Assembly (NCBI GenBank): GCA_036768485.1
Contig: JAVLUZ010000616.1
Location: 521,861 to 585,860, forward strand
Direction: 5' to 3'
Length of the DNA: 64,000 bases
From: Mermis nigrescens
Lineage: Eukaryota > Nematoda > Enoplea > Mermithida > Mermithidae
Positions 12,497 to 23,775 of the stretch are shown in pieces. The notes below the pieces were generated by a model, which saw only the letters and a program-made list of their open reading frames with translations, was not told the DNA's origin and did not search any database. Position 1 is the first letter of the stretch, and each line of letters opens with the position of its first letter. A program made the translations under genes and the position numbers.

Positions 12497-14224
12497 GTCA
12501 CAATCACAATTATTCGTTAGAAAATGGAGATGGTAGGCTTGAGGGTTCATATCGTTCAAATTCTGAAAGTCTATCACAAAATTAACGACTAAATAATATT
12601 TCTCAATTTTTCCGTTTCCTTATGCTTTTTATTTGAGTGCATAGAGTTGAATGCGATGCGTCCAAATACAGGATTCTTGCCCCATCATCATTTTTTACTC
12701 TGTTAAAATTAATATAATTATCTAAACAACGAGCACTCCCATTTGTGAATTTTAGGAGGTTCTGCCTCATTTACTTTTTTCGTGTATAATGCTTTCAATA
12801 ATGACTGACGTGCAATCTTTGAAATTAGATGGTCAGCCAGGTACCACAATGAGGACAAAAAAATGAAATCTGAAATGAAATATGGAATCGAACATATTTT
12901 CCTCTTCGTAATAAAATTATTCACCCGTAAAGATCGTGGTTCTATTTATGCATTTGCGAAATTTAGTACTGGTAGCAATCGCACATGATGAATGAGCTTC
13001 CATTTTATTGGTCCAAATTTTCATTCGATGCTAGCATATTATTGAGCCATTTTTCACCCCATAAAGCACCAATTTATGACCTCGAAGCCCGTTTAGCCAA
13101 AATAAATCGCGGCTGGATCAATGAAGTGGAAAAATTGGGCGGGCGAAAAATTCAGAAATGTGTCTGAAAACCTGGGTATTATTTTGAAGTCAAATATTTG
13201 CTTCGAAAATAGTAGAGCAAGCTAGGGATTATTTATTTGTTCCGCTTGTATCGCCTTCGTGTAATAAAACGATTCTCAGACAATACGTAAAAAAATGACG
13301 AAGATGAACGAACGCTTGATTCGTCATTTTTTGAGTCAGCTTATGTTAAGCTTCATCATAAATAAATATTATTCAAAGTCGACTCTAAAAATTTTGCTAT
13401 AAATTTAGAAGTATTGCTCGCGCTGATTTCCTGAAAATGAAGATGTTGTTTACCTCCATATCGAAAATAAAATTTGCTACTCCCGCCTGTTCCACATTTT
13501 CCCGTTTGAATCCTATCGTTTTATAAAACATCAGAAGCCTGATCTTGCATTCTTGCCTTTGCGGGCATTCCGATTATTCGCTATTCTATTCACCGAGCAT
13601 TTGACATTTTCAAAATTTGGAAAAAATCATGTTTTTCTGACTTTTCAAATCGGTATCGAAGATAGTACCAATTCTTCTACCATATTTATTCTTGAAGAGC
13701 GAACAGCGTTTACGTCGTCCGTTGTTACATGCAAAGTACTTTACAATAATAGTGATTCTGTGGTTCACGATCTGTCTTTATCAACCCAACCCCAGTATTT
13801 TTGAATTCATGCAAATTTATATCTGTACACGTTTGCAATGTATGCAGTTAATGCCCAGTACTAAATATAAACACAGCATATTCTACGTCAGGTCCAAGCG
13901 GCATCGGTTGTTTTGTGTAGGTGCTTAAGCTAGCACAATGTTCCTAACGAATACTCATTGTTCGTTAAGAATTTAAATCCGTGACGGAAGCAGGATTTTC
14001 GGACAAAGGAACCTCAAATGTTCCTGAAAGCGTCGCAATTTGTACGAAAAATCCGTCCATGATGCTTAAAATAGTGATTTTTTGCCGTCTGTGATCAACA
14101 GAATCATAAGCGATCCAAAAAAGTTGAAATTTCCGAAAATTTTTGAAAAATGCACTATTCTAGTGCAAAAATCGGCACAAAATACCGAAAAAATACGCGA
14201 TAAATCATTTTAGGAACTAAAAAA
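12497..14224. other. Non-coding stretch
   Basis: A 60-codon frame at 12985-13167 (…DLEARLAKINRGWINEVEKL) looks slightly coding-like but has no domain and no splice partners. Nothing else is supported. Confidence 0.35.
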
Positions 14225-14465
14225 TCCTTATTCCTTACATGAACTACCCTTCTGACGTTAAAATAAAGTTTCTCGACAGCCAATAAAAACAGTAAATGCC
14301 ATTAAGAACTACTACCCGGCGAAAAGCGCAGAAAAAAATTTGAAAAATAGTCTTAAAAAATTGCTGAAATCATAAACAAAGACACAATTTCTCTATTGCG
14401 CCCACATATTTTTTTACAAGGGGGGGGTGCAGTCGCCCCCTCTGAATTCGCGCTTGTTTTAAATG
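14225..14465. repeat. R3-like remnant
   Basis: It has the CGGCGAAAAGCGCAGAAAA hairpin remnant and a GGGGGGGGTGCAGTCGCCCCC dyad near the position of the R3 tail. Diverged. Confidence 0.4.
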
Positions 14466-14734
14466 TACATAGGTACATTGACTACCTACTGAAATGGCGC
14501 GTGAAGTTCGGTGCACAATCAGGCCAGAGGCAATGGAGCTGAGAACGCTTTTTGGGGAATTGAAGCAAAACGGATTAGTTAGCAATTACTAGAGGAAAAA
14601 CAACACAATCGGATGACAAAATTGAAAATGAAATGCCGTAGACATTGAAAAGTTGGTTCGCAAAGACAAAAACGAAAAAAATCAGCCACGGCGTCGGCAC
14701 AACCTTCGTGCTCTTTTATAGTCCCACGAAGTTA

Positions 14735-15597
14735 TATTCGCACATACTAGCAAAGAAAAATGCTCCGATGGAACAAAAAAGACGAATATAATTGGGACTG
14801 TGAATCACTAAGTATGTAAAAGGAGGGGACTAGGAAAAAGCTAAGTATGTAATATGCCTGAAATCACAAAATCTGTTAGAAATCAGACCTTCTCTAAGCA
14901 ACGCGAAAATTCGAAGTACAGTGTGCGGCCTGCATTGAAATAAACTATTGAACCAAAAAAAGATCGAAAAAGCAGCAAGTTAGCTATGCAGTAGCAATGG
15001 GAAATTGAAATAAGAAAACTAGCAGCGATTTTGCAAGCCAATTGAACGAAATAGCAACCATCAAAGCATTCAAAACAATGAAAGAAATTCTGGTTTAAAG
15101 TAGGAGGAAACGTGTAAGCTTAACTTGAAACAGACTACATGTAGGTACATTTGCATGCCCGCAACGATTGTGTGCACTAGCTAATAGACGCCACACTTGC
15201 TTGCTATGATGCTCAAGATAACAAAATACAACACATTTAAATACAAAGCAGTTAGTTTTCTATCAATCACTATATGAAGAAGTCAGCGTTGCAACATGCA
15301 AGCAATGTACAAAAAGTAAACATTTAAGAATATGTTTATACACTCTTATGTAAAGCGTTGGAAATTATTTAAAAAAAGGTTACAGTTTTTCAGAAGCCGC
15401 AGAATATACTTCGATTTTCGCGTTGCTTAGAGAAAGTCTGATTTTTAACAGATTTTGCGACTTTAGGCATATATATAGATAGCAATTTCCTAGTCCCCTC
15501 CTTTTACAACCTTAATAATCCACAATCCCAGGTATATTCGTCTTTTTGATTCCATCGAAGTATTTTCTTTGCTAGTATCCTACTCTTAATTATCAAG
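14735..15597. mobile_element. Small foldback preceding R4 (copy 2)
   Basis: The left arm about 14735-14938 (CGCACATACTAGCAAAG, ATGCTCCGATGGAACAAAA, CTCTAAGCAACGCGAAAAT) is inverted at about 15397-15597 (ATTTTCGCGTTGCTTAGAG, TTCCATCGAAGTATTTTC, TTTGCTAGTATCC). Arms of about 200 bp surround a 460-bp centre. It is homologous to 5112-5765. Confidence 0.7.
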
Positions 15598-15602
15598 ATT
15601 TG

Positions 15603-17190
15603 AGTAAATCAGTCAATAAACACATACGGTAATATGCCACAATAATGACACTCCAAAAATGCGGAAAACAATATTATTCTGAACATCAGCATTATCTTTT
15701 TAAACAAGACAACCTAACCTTATTTAAACAGATCAAAGGTTTTAAGCATAAACTTTGCACAAATATTGGGTGTAAAGAATCATAATCCTGACGTTTCATG
15801 GAAAATTTTCTAAAAAATTAAGCATCGGAAAGAAAATTTACGTGTTGCAACGCTATAAGAGTAAATTGAATGTGTAGTGTAAACTACACATTAATAATAA
15901 AGGAATTGTTCAAAGTTAACGCAACTACTGGGTGGAGAGAAAACTAAGAGTCAGATTCGTACATACAACATTTTGAAAAAATTAAGCCTCTACAAGGCTC
16001 TAGAACTAAAATTACTTTGCAGTGTAAACTTTACACAACCACAGGATGTAAAGATATTAGTCGGATTTGTAATTCTGATATTACTCTGATATTACAACTA
16101 ATATTTATGAAAAAGTTAATTCTCCACGCACTGAGCTGGCATATCACGGTTGATTCCTGGCACATTTTTTGACTTGAGATCATGTCCAGACTCATAATCG
16201 GAGAAGTTGGCAGAAAAAAAAGACAGAAACACCTTAAAAACACCCAATGTTTGACTTTACACCTCCCTAAAAAGCTATGAAAAAAGCAGTTTGATGTGAC
16301 GTGTTATTCTTAAAAAGTACATCATTTTTATTCTATTCGACCTATCCCGACTTCTAAATGGAGGAAGTGGCGAACAAAAAAACGGGAAAAACGTATTTTT
16401 CCATCATCCACCACATTGCAAACTTTAAAAATCTGGACCTAACTCCCAATTGAGTGTAAAGAAATTTGGTAAACCAGTTTGTAGCCTTTGAATCGTAGTA
16501 CGTTTGTGTGTGGAAAAATTCTATCACGCAAAATATTTGAGATATTTACTAATTAAAATAGGGAAAATGTTTTTTCATCCATTTGACACCCCTGATTCCG
16601 AACTTTACACCCCTATAAGTAACTCAATATTCCGTTTTTTAAACGCCTAGAAAGTAAAGTTTAAGCCCTTAGATCTAACTAAGTATGCAAAGGTTAGCTG
16701 GTAAACAGAAAGTAGCCCATAAACCGTAGTACATCTCTATCAGAAAAAAATTGTTGAGACTCATAAACGGAGTTGTTGGAAGACATAAACATGTCGAAAA
16801 CTCGACCGAAATGTTTTTTCACCTCTGATTTTCACACTCTTTACACTCCCATGCAAAATTCAAAAAAACAGATACCTGGAGCATTCATTTCTCTACGATT
16901 CAAAACCATTAAATTGTTGGAGGTATCAATGCCGAGTTTTTCACAAGTGACGGAAAAAACCACCAAAATTCGCTGTAAGTTATAAGGTTACGCACGAACT
17001 TTATACGCTCATTGCAAACTCAGTATTGAGTGTAAACAAAAGAAGTCACATCGAGTTTTTTATTATCTATCTTTTAAAAAACAGCACCTCCCAGGTGTGT
17101 CCCCTTATAGCTGTAGGGGGTTCATACGTTGGGGGTACCCAACGTATACTATAGGTAGGTACGCGTTAACGCGCTATCTATGACTTCTAA
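15603..17190 (+). repeat. R4 modular dispersed repeat (copy 2)
   Basis: It starts GTAAATCAGTCAATAAACAC. It keeps module order with copy 1 and ends in the dyads ACGTTGGG-GGTA-CCCAACGT (about 17128-17147) and CGCGTTAACGCG (about 17162). Confidence 0.65.
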
Positions 17191-17502
17191 AGCGGAATTT
17201 GCTAGGTGTTTGTGCTTTTGTGTACAATCGCGTGATGCTATATGTGTTAAACTATAACGATATTGCATTATCAATTACACTAATGCTTTGTGACGCGTTA
17301 GGGTGACGTCATGTATGACCTTATGAACTTGTACCCTTCCTTGTGACTGCTAAAACCTTTAAATCATGCGGTTGGTTCTCCCTTTCATCTGAATTCCTGA
17401 ATTCTCAAGTCGCAGCGGCGCCTTTTTTATCGGCGGCTTACCTTTTCATTTTGCAGCTGGTCGCAGTGCATGCAACGGAATGGGACGTTTGGCGCAGCCG
17501 AT

Positions 17503-18245
17503 GATTGTGTCCCGGAAGACCGACAGTCCCGGGTGACCGACAGTCCCGGGTGACCGACAAATGGTTTTAAAAATAGATCTGTCAATCAAAAAATTCCCGT
17601 CTGGCCGACAGTCCCGGGTGGCCGGCTATACCGGGTGGCCGATAGTCCCGAGTGGCCGACTGTACCGGGTGGCTGACAGTCCCGGGTGGCCGACTGTACC
17701 GGTTGGCCGACAGTCCTGTGTGACCGACTAGTGTTATAACGATAGGTTTGTCATAAAAATTCATAACTGAATAATGATTTCGGAATTAGTGCTCTTTCAA
17801 GTAGGTACCTATTTATGCACATAAATACTTTTACCAGTGCAATAACATTGCTCATATGAATTCATAGCAAATTTCGATTTTTAAAAAAATGTACGTGCAT
17901 ACACACATACGTACGTACATTCATAGTAATAGTATAACCGGGTCATTTGGGAATTTTTATGCCATCTATCGATCACCCGGTACAGTGTCGGCCACCCGGG
18001 ACTTTCGGCCACCCGGTACAGTCGGCCACTCGGGACTGTCGGCCAACCGGTACAGCCGGCCACCCGGGACTGTCGGCCACTCGGAACAGTCGGCCAGTAG
18101 GTACTGTCGGTCACTTGGGAATTTTTTGGTTGACATATCTATTTTTATACTATTTGACGGTGACCCGGGACTGTCGGTCACCCGGGACTGTCGGTCACCT
18201 GGGACTGTCGGTCACCCGGGACTGTCGGTCACTCGGGACGTTACC
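17503..18245. mobile_element. FB-1: alpha foldback element with exact 8-bp target duplication
   Basis: The ends are GATTGTGTCCC and GGGACGTTACC. The flanks CAGCCGAT (17495-17502 and 18246-18253) are identical. The left arm (to about 17735) is built of the 18-bp unit CCGACAGTCCCGGGTGGC with one spacer block (AATAGATCTGTCAATC). The right arm (from about 17935) is its inverse with the inverted spacer block. The 200-bp centre has no gene. Each unit holds a CCCGGG dyad. It interrupts a TTTGGCGC array. Confidence 0.92.
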
Positions 18246-18570
18246 CAGCCGATTTGGCGCGGCCACTTTGGCGCAACGACATTTTGGCGCAGGAGAAACA
18301 GGCGCTTGCGTGTACATATATTGTATTTACGAGTACATACATGAGTGTGTAGTACATGAGTAAGTACCTTGTACTATGCATATATTGTATGTATAGTCGC
18401 TGGAGAAACTGACGACTATTACTGAGGTATGTTTATAATTTTATGAATCAGACGTGGGAAATAGTTCGTTCGCTACAATGTTTTTGGCTAACAATAAAAA
18501 ATGAATACGTAATGAGAAATTTGATGATTGCGTAAAACTGGGCGATTATATTTCCTTGCCACGAAAATAT

Positions 18571-19379
18571 GATTGTGTCCCAACACGGGACCGACCCAGT
18601 ATGGCCACCGTCCCAACACGGCCACCGAAATTCCCAACACGGCCACCGTCCCAGTATGGCCACCGTCCCAACACGGCCACCGTCCCAACATGGCCACCGT
18701 CCCGACAAAGCCACTGTCTCAACAAGGCCACTATCACTGTATTTTAATCAGTTAAGTAGGTATTAATGCTTAATTACAGGAAGGTAATTAGGCATGGATA
18801 TACATGTGGCAGCAATTAAATTGATGACTAAAGTTAGTTTTTACATGCATAAAGAATGTTGCATGCAACGAAGCATTGTTCTGCACTGTGGTCGGGTTGT
18901 ACATGTTGGGCGCATCGGAGACATTCAGCACCGAAATTCTGGGGAGGGGGTGCAAAATTTTTCAAAGATCAAAAAATGGTCTTAAAAATTGTGGTGTGGC
19001 GAAGAAAACGCCATTTTTCAACGTTTCTCATCGAACACTATCCAAAGGCATAAGAAAATCGCGAAAAAAAGCAAAAGATTCCATAAATTGAATTCTGGGA
19101 GGGGGGGGGTATTTTGGTTTCTGGGGAGTTTTCAAAATTCTAGGGGTGCATACCCCGAAACCCCCCACACCCACGTGTGGTGGTGGCCTTGTTGCGTTAG
19201 TGACTTTGTTAAGATGGTGGCCATATTGGGTCGGTGGCCATGTTGGGTCTGTGACCGTGTTGGGACGGAGGCCGTGTTGGGTCGGTGGCCGTGTTGGGAC
19301 GGTGGCCATGTTGGGACGGTGGCCGTGTTGGGTATTTCGGTGGCCGTGTTGGGACTGGTGGTCATGTTGGAACGTTACC
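18571..19379. mobile_element. FB-2: beta foldback element with 7/8 target duplication
   Basis: The ends are GATTGTGTCCC and GGAACGTTACC. The flanks are GAAAATAT and GAAAACAT. The left arm (about 18571-18735) uses the 17-bp unit CGGCCACCGTCCCAACA and the right arm (about 19183-19379) its inverse. The centre holds a MITE-A-like copy (18902-19179). Confidence 0.9.
18902..19179 (-). mobile_element. MITE-A-like copy inside FB-2
   Basis: It has the family core (ATTCTGGGGAGGGGGTGCAA, CAACGTTTCTCATCGA) and ends CCCACGTGTG. The first end carries a small insertion, and no duplication is seen. Confidence 0.7.
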
Positions 19380-20257
19380 GAAAACATTACAACAAAAATA
19401 CAACATCCATTTGTTGATGCTACCAATTATAGAGTGTCTGCTCTAAGAAAGCTTTTCTTTCATTGAGCAACATGACTGAAGAAGCATACGAAATAAGAGC
19501 TCTTTTACGATCTTCAGTAAATAAATTTTCACATCGAAAGATTTTGTTCGCAGCGAAAAGACAACTAACAAATAACCGATTGTCAAATTATCCCATCACA
19601 GCATGAATTTTGTGCATGTCATTAATGACGTACTGTAGTCAAAACTTCGGACGAAAAGCTATTTCGTTTCAAAAATAAAATTAGAATATACTCGAATATG
19701 TATATGTAGGTACTGCATGTTTTATGATTGTGTCCCGCGTGACCGACAGTCCCGGGTGACCGACAAATTGTTTTAAAAATAGATCTGTCAATAAAAAAAT
19801 TCCCGTCTGGCCGACAGTCCCGGGTGGCCGGCTATACTGGGTGGCCGACAGTCCCGAGGGGCCGACTGTACCGGGTGGCCGACAGTCCCGGGTGACCGAC
19901 GAGTGATATAATGCACAAGCGTTACATTCAAAGTAATCAATATTTTTTTTGAAAAGATAAAAATGGGTCGGATATACACGGCTTTCGCACTTAAGCAAAG
20001 TTGAATTACCGTAAATCGTATTCATGAAGGCAGCTGGACCGAAATCACCTTTCATTTCTCAAGCGAAACTATTGAGCACTCTATACGCTCCACTTGAAAA
20101 TGTTTATTTTGACAAAAAGAGGGATTAATTATTTACCCGATTCAAAATGCAAATGAGGTTTATTTTTAGAATTTTCTGATTCTGAAGTTGCATAAACGCG
20201 ATTCATTGCTTATGCATTCCGTTGTGCATGGGAAACCTTGCTGTAGGCCGAATTTAA

Positions 20258-21542
20258 GATTGTGTCTCAAGAGCCCCACCAGCCCCAACAGCCTCACCGT
20301 CCCAACAGCCCCACCGTCCCAACATCCCCACCAAAATCCCAACAACCCCACCCGTCCCAACAGCCCCACCAGTCCCAGAAGCCCCACCGTCCCAACAGCC
20401 CCACCAATAATCCCAACAGCCCCACCAATCCCAACAGCCCCACCAATCCCAACAGCCCCACCAATCCTAACAGCCCCACCGTCCCAACAGCCCCACCAAT
20501 CCTAACAGCCCCACCGTCCCAACAGCCCCACCATCCCAACAGCCCCACCGTCCCAACAGCCCCACCAATAATCCCAACAGCCCCACCAGTCCCAACAGCC
20601 CCACCAGTCGCAACAGCCCCACCGCCCCACTAATAATCTCAACAGCCCCACCAATTCCAACAACCCCACCAATCCCAGCAGTCCCAACAGCCCCACGGTC
20701 CCAACAGCCCCACTAGCATACGTAGGCAGCAAAAATTCTGGGAGTGCAAGATTTTTCAAAGGTCAAAAAATGGCCTTAAAAATGGTGGTATGGCGAGGAA
20801 GATACCATTTTCGACGTTTCTCATCAAGCACTATCCATTGGCATCAAAAAATTGCTAAAAAACAAAAGAATTTCAAAAATTGTATTCTGGGGGTATTTTG
20901 GTTTTTTGAGGAAGGGGATATTTTGGTTTCTCGGGGAAGGGAGTGCACACCCGCCCCAACCCTTACGCCTAGTGGGGTAAAGTGACCGAGAAATGTGCTG
21001 AAAACAGAATTCTGGGGGTCTACCATAATTTAGGGGATTTCCAGAATTTCGGATTGGGGGGTTAATCTCAAAACATCCCCTCCCCCACGCTTATACTCGT
21101 ATGTGGTTGGGACAGTGCGACTGTTGGAATGATAGGACTGCTGGAACGGTTGAACTGCTGGGATTGATGGGCTCTTGGGAATGGTGGGGACAGTGGGGCT
21201 GCTGGGATGGTGGGGCTGCTGGGATTCGTGAGGGTGTTGGGATTATTGGTGGGCTGTTGGGACGGTGGGGCTGTTGGGACCGGTGGGGCTGTTGGGACGG
21301 GTGGGGCAGTTGGGATTTTCGGTGGGGCTGTTGGGTCGGTGGGGCTGTTGGGATGGTGGGGCTGTTGGGACGGTGGGGCTGTTGGGATTAGTGGGGCTCT
21401 TGGGATTGGTGGGGCTGTTGGGATTACTGGTGGGGCTGTTGGGACGGTGGGGCTGTTGGGACGAGTGGGGCTGTTGAGATTTTTGGTGGGGCTGTCGGGA
21501 CGGTGGGGCTGTTGGGACTGGTGGGGCTGTTGAGACATCACC
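20258..21542. mobile_element. FB-4: gamma foldback element nested in FB-3
   Basis: The ends are GATTGTGTCTC and GAGACATCACC. The flanks GAATTTAA (20250-20257 and 21543-21550) are identical. The left arm (to about 20714) uses the 17-bp unit CAGCCCCACCGTCCCAA with 18- and 21-bp variants, and the right arm (from about 21106) its inverse. The centre holds a MITE-A-like segment and a block with GAATTCTGGGGGTCTACC, both shared with FB-5. Confidence 0.93.
20717..20980 (-). mobile_element. MITE-A-like segment in the FB-4 centre
   Basis: It begins CATACGTAGGCAGC with the full family core. The far end is eroded (ACGCCTAGTGGGG). It is at the same place and orientation in FB-5, so it was captured before gamma copies spread. 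Confidence 0.7.
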
Positions 21543-22089
21543 GAATTTAACGCGCACAGGAATATAAATAATTCAAAATCTTAACGACGACTAGACAAAA
21601 ATTAATCTTTGATACAAAATTTTTAGTTTTGATAGTTTATATGAAATATGTACATTTAATTCGTTTATATAAAATTTGTACATGTGATAAGTTTTTATTC
21701 ACATTTATACCAGTGAAAACTTTATTGCTATTCTAAGAGAATGAAAAAATTACGTATTTCGATTTTGAAAAAATGTACGTGCATACATACATACGTACGT
21801 CATAGTTATAGTACAACCGGGTCATCTGGGAATTTTTATACCATCTATCGATCACCCGGTACACTGTCGGTCACCCGGGAATTTCGGCCACCCGGTACAG
21901 TCGGCCACCCGGGACTGTCGGACACCCGGTACAGTCGGCCTACCGGGATTGTCGGCCATTCGGAACAGTCGGCCAGTAGGTACTGTCGGTCACTCGGGAA
22001 TTTTTCGCTTGACAGATCTATTTTTATATATAGGTCGGTGACCCGGGACTGTCGGTCATCCGGGACTGTCGGTCACCCGGGACGTTACC

Positions 22090-22669
22090 TGTTTTATGAG
22101 TACTTATATAGGCATAATTGGAAGCAAACAAATGACACACGAGCATGAAAATTTGGAGTCTCGGACCTACTGTAGCTACGAACAGAATGTTTTGCAGACT
22201 CCAGAATTCTATTTTTCCCCAACTGGTGCTAAATTAATAGTATAATTACAGAAATTATAGATCATGTCATCAATTTTATTGTACATATTAACTTGCATGA
22301 GCATAGGGGTGAAGGATGGTATTCCACCTGAGCTTAGAAAAACTGATAGCTACAGCGATTTTGGCCTAAAAAACAGCCTTTTTGGGCTCAGAAAACTAGC
22401 TATATAGTCTTTTTTGAGCTCAGAAATGCTATTTCGTTGTCTTTTCTGAGTTTGACCCCAAAAGGGATTAATAGCTACGTATTTTTAGTCCAAAAAGGCT
22501 ATATAGATATGTTTGTAAATCCAAAAAGGCTTTATAGCTAATTTTCTGAGACCAAAAATGCTATATAGCTAATTTTCTGACCCCATAAGAACTATAGAGC
22601 CGTTTTTACGAAGCACATAGCTATCTAGCGATTTTTGTTTTCACGCCCCCCCCCCCCCCCCAAAAGTTT
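22090..22669. repeat. Degenerate tandem repeat and poly-C run between foldbacks
   Basis: From about 22340 to 22630 a roughly 45-bp motif recurs in decayed form (CTATATAGCTA, TTTTCTGA, CCAAAAAGGCT). A run of 16 C occupies 22646-22661. No gene is seen. Confidence 0.5.
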
Positions 22670-23151
22670 GATTGTGTCTCAACAGTCCCACCCCACCGTC
22701 CCAACAGCCCCACCGTCCCAACAGCCCCACCAAAAATCCCAACAGCCACACTCGTCCCAACAGCCCCACCAGTCCCGACAGCCCTACCGTCCCAACAGCC
22801 CCACCAATGATCCAAACAACCCCACCAATCCCAACAGCCCCACCAATCCCAACAGCCCCACTATCCCAACAGCCCTACCGTCCCAACAGCCCCACCAATA
22901 ATCCCTACAGCCCCACCAGTCCCAACAGTCTCACCGTCCCAACAGCCCCACCAATAATCCCAATAGCCCCACCAATCCAAATAGCCCCACCAATCCCAAC
23001 AGCCCTACCAATCACAACAGCCCCACCAGTCCCAACAGCCCCACCAATCCAAACAGCCACACCAATCTTAACAGCCCACCAATCCCAACAGTCCCACCGT
23101 CCCAACAGCCCCACCATCCGAACAGCCCTACCGTCCCAACAGCCCCAACCG

Positions 23152-23392
23152 CATACGTGGGCAGCAAGAAAATTCTGGGGGTGCAAGATTTTTCAAAGGT
23201 CAAAAAATGGCCTTAAAAATGGTGGTATGGCGAGGAAAACACTTTTTTCGACGTTTCTCATCAAGCACTATCCACTGGCATCAGAAAATTGCGAAAAAAA
23301 CAAAAAAAATCAAAAATTGAATTCTGGGGGTATATTGGTTTTTGGGGGGATGCATACCCCTAAACCCCCCTCCCATGCCCAGTGGGGTAAAG
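23152..23392 (-). mobile_element. MITE-A-like segment in the FB-5 centre
   Basis: It begins CATACGTGGGCAGC. Its relative is at the same place in FB-4, with the same eroded end (GCCCAGTGGGG). Confidence 0.7.
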
Positions 23393-23523
23393 TGACCGAG
23401 AAATGTGCTAAAAATAGAATTCTGGGGTCTACCATAATTTAGGAGATTTCCAGAATTTCGGGTTAGGGATTAAACTCTAAACATCCCCTCCCCCACGCTT
23501 ATGTATGGTTGGGACAGTGCGAC

Positions 23524-23775
23524 CACACATGGGCGTGGGGGTTTGGGGGTATGCACCCCCAGAAGTTGAAATACCCCCCAGAAATCAAATCCCCCCCAGA
23601 ATTCAAATTTTGAAATTTGTTTTGCTTTTTCAGCGATTTTTTGATGCCATTAGATAGCACTCGATGAGAAACGTCGAAAAATGGTGTTTTTTGCCATACG
23701 ACCACTTTTAAGACCATTTTTTCGACCTTGAAAATTTTTTCACCCCCCCCAGAATTTCGGTGCTGCCCACCTATG
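23524..23775 (+). mobile_element. MITE-A copy inserted in FB-5, with exact 8-bp target duplication
   Basis: Ends are CACACATGGGCGTGG and CCCACCTATG. The flanks AGTGCGAC (23516-23523 and 23776-23783) are identical. FB-4 shows the uninterrupted site ACAGTGCGACTGTTGG at the same place. Confidence 0.95.

Larger units (their letters stand above)
19726..22089. mobile_element. FB-3: alpha foldback element, split by FB-4
   Basis: The ends are GATTGTGTCCC and GGGACGTTACC. The flanks TGTTTTAT (19718-19725 and 22090-22097) are identical. The left arm 19726-19905 and right arm about 21822-22089 use the alpha unit with the same AATAGATCTGTCAAT spacer as FB-1. The centre near 21690-21820 matches the FB-1 centre (ATGTACGTGCATAC). 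FB-4 is inserted at 20258. Without it the element is about 1.07 kb. Confidence 0.92.

Noticed and set aside
12214..12585. 123-codon frame and similar frames at about 19.0, 42.0, 50.2, 53.9 and 62.4 kb
   Set aside because: They lie inside MITE-A copies and recur by shared ancestry, not coding constraint.
17881..19426. Reading frames over the alpha and beta arms
   Set aside because: Same artefact: repeat units without stops, giving repetitive peptides on both strands.
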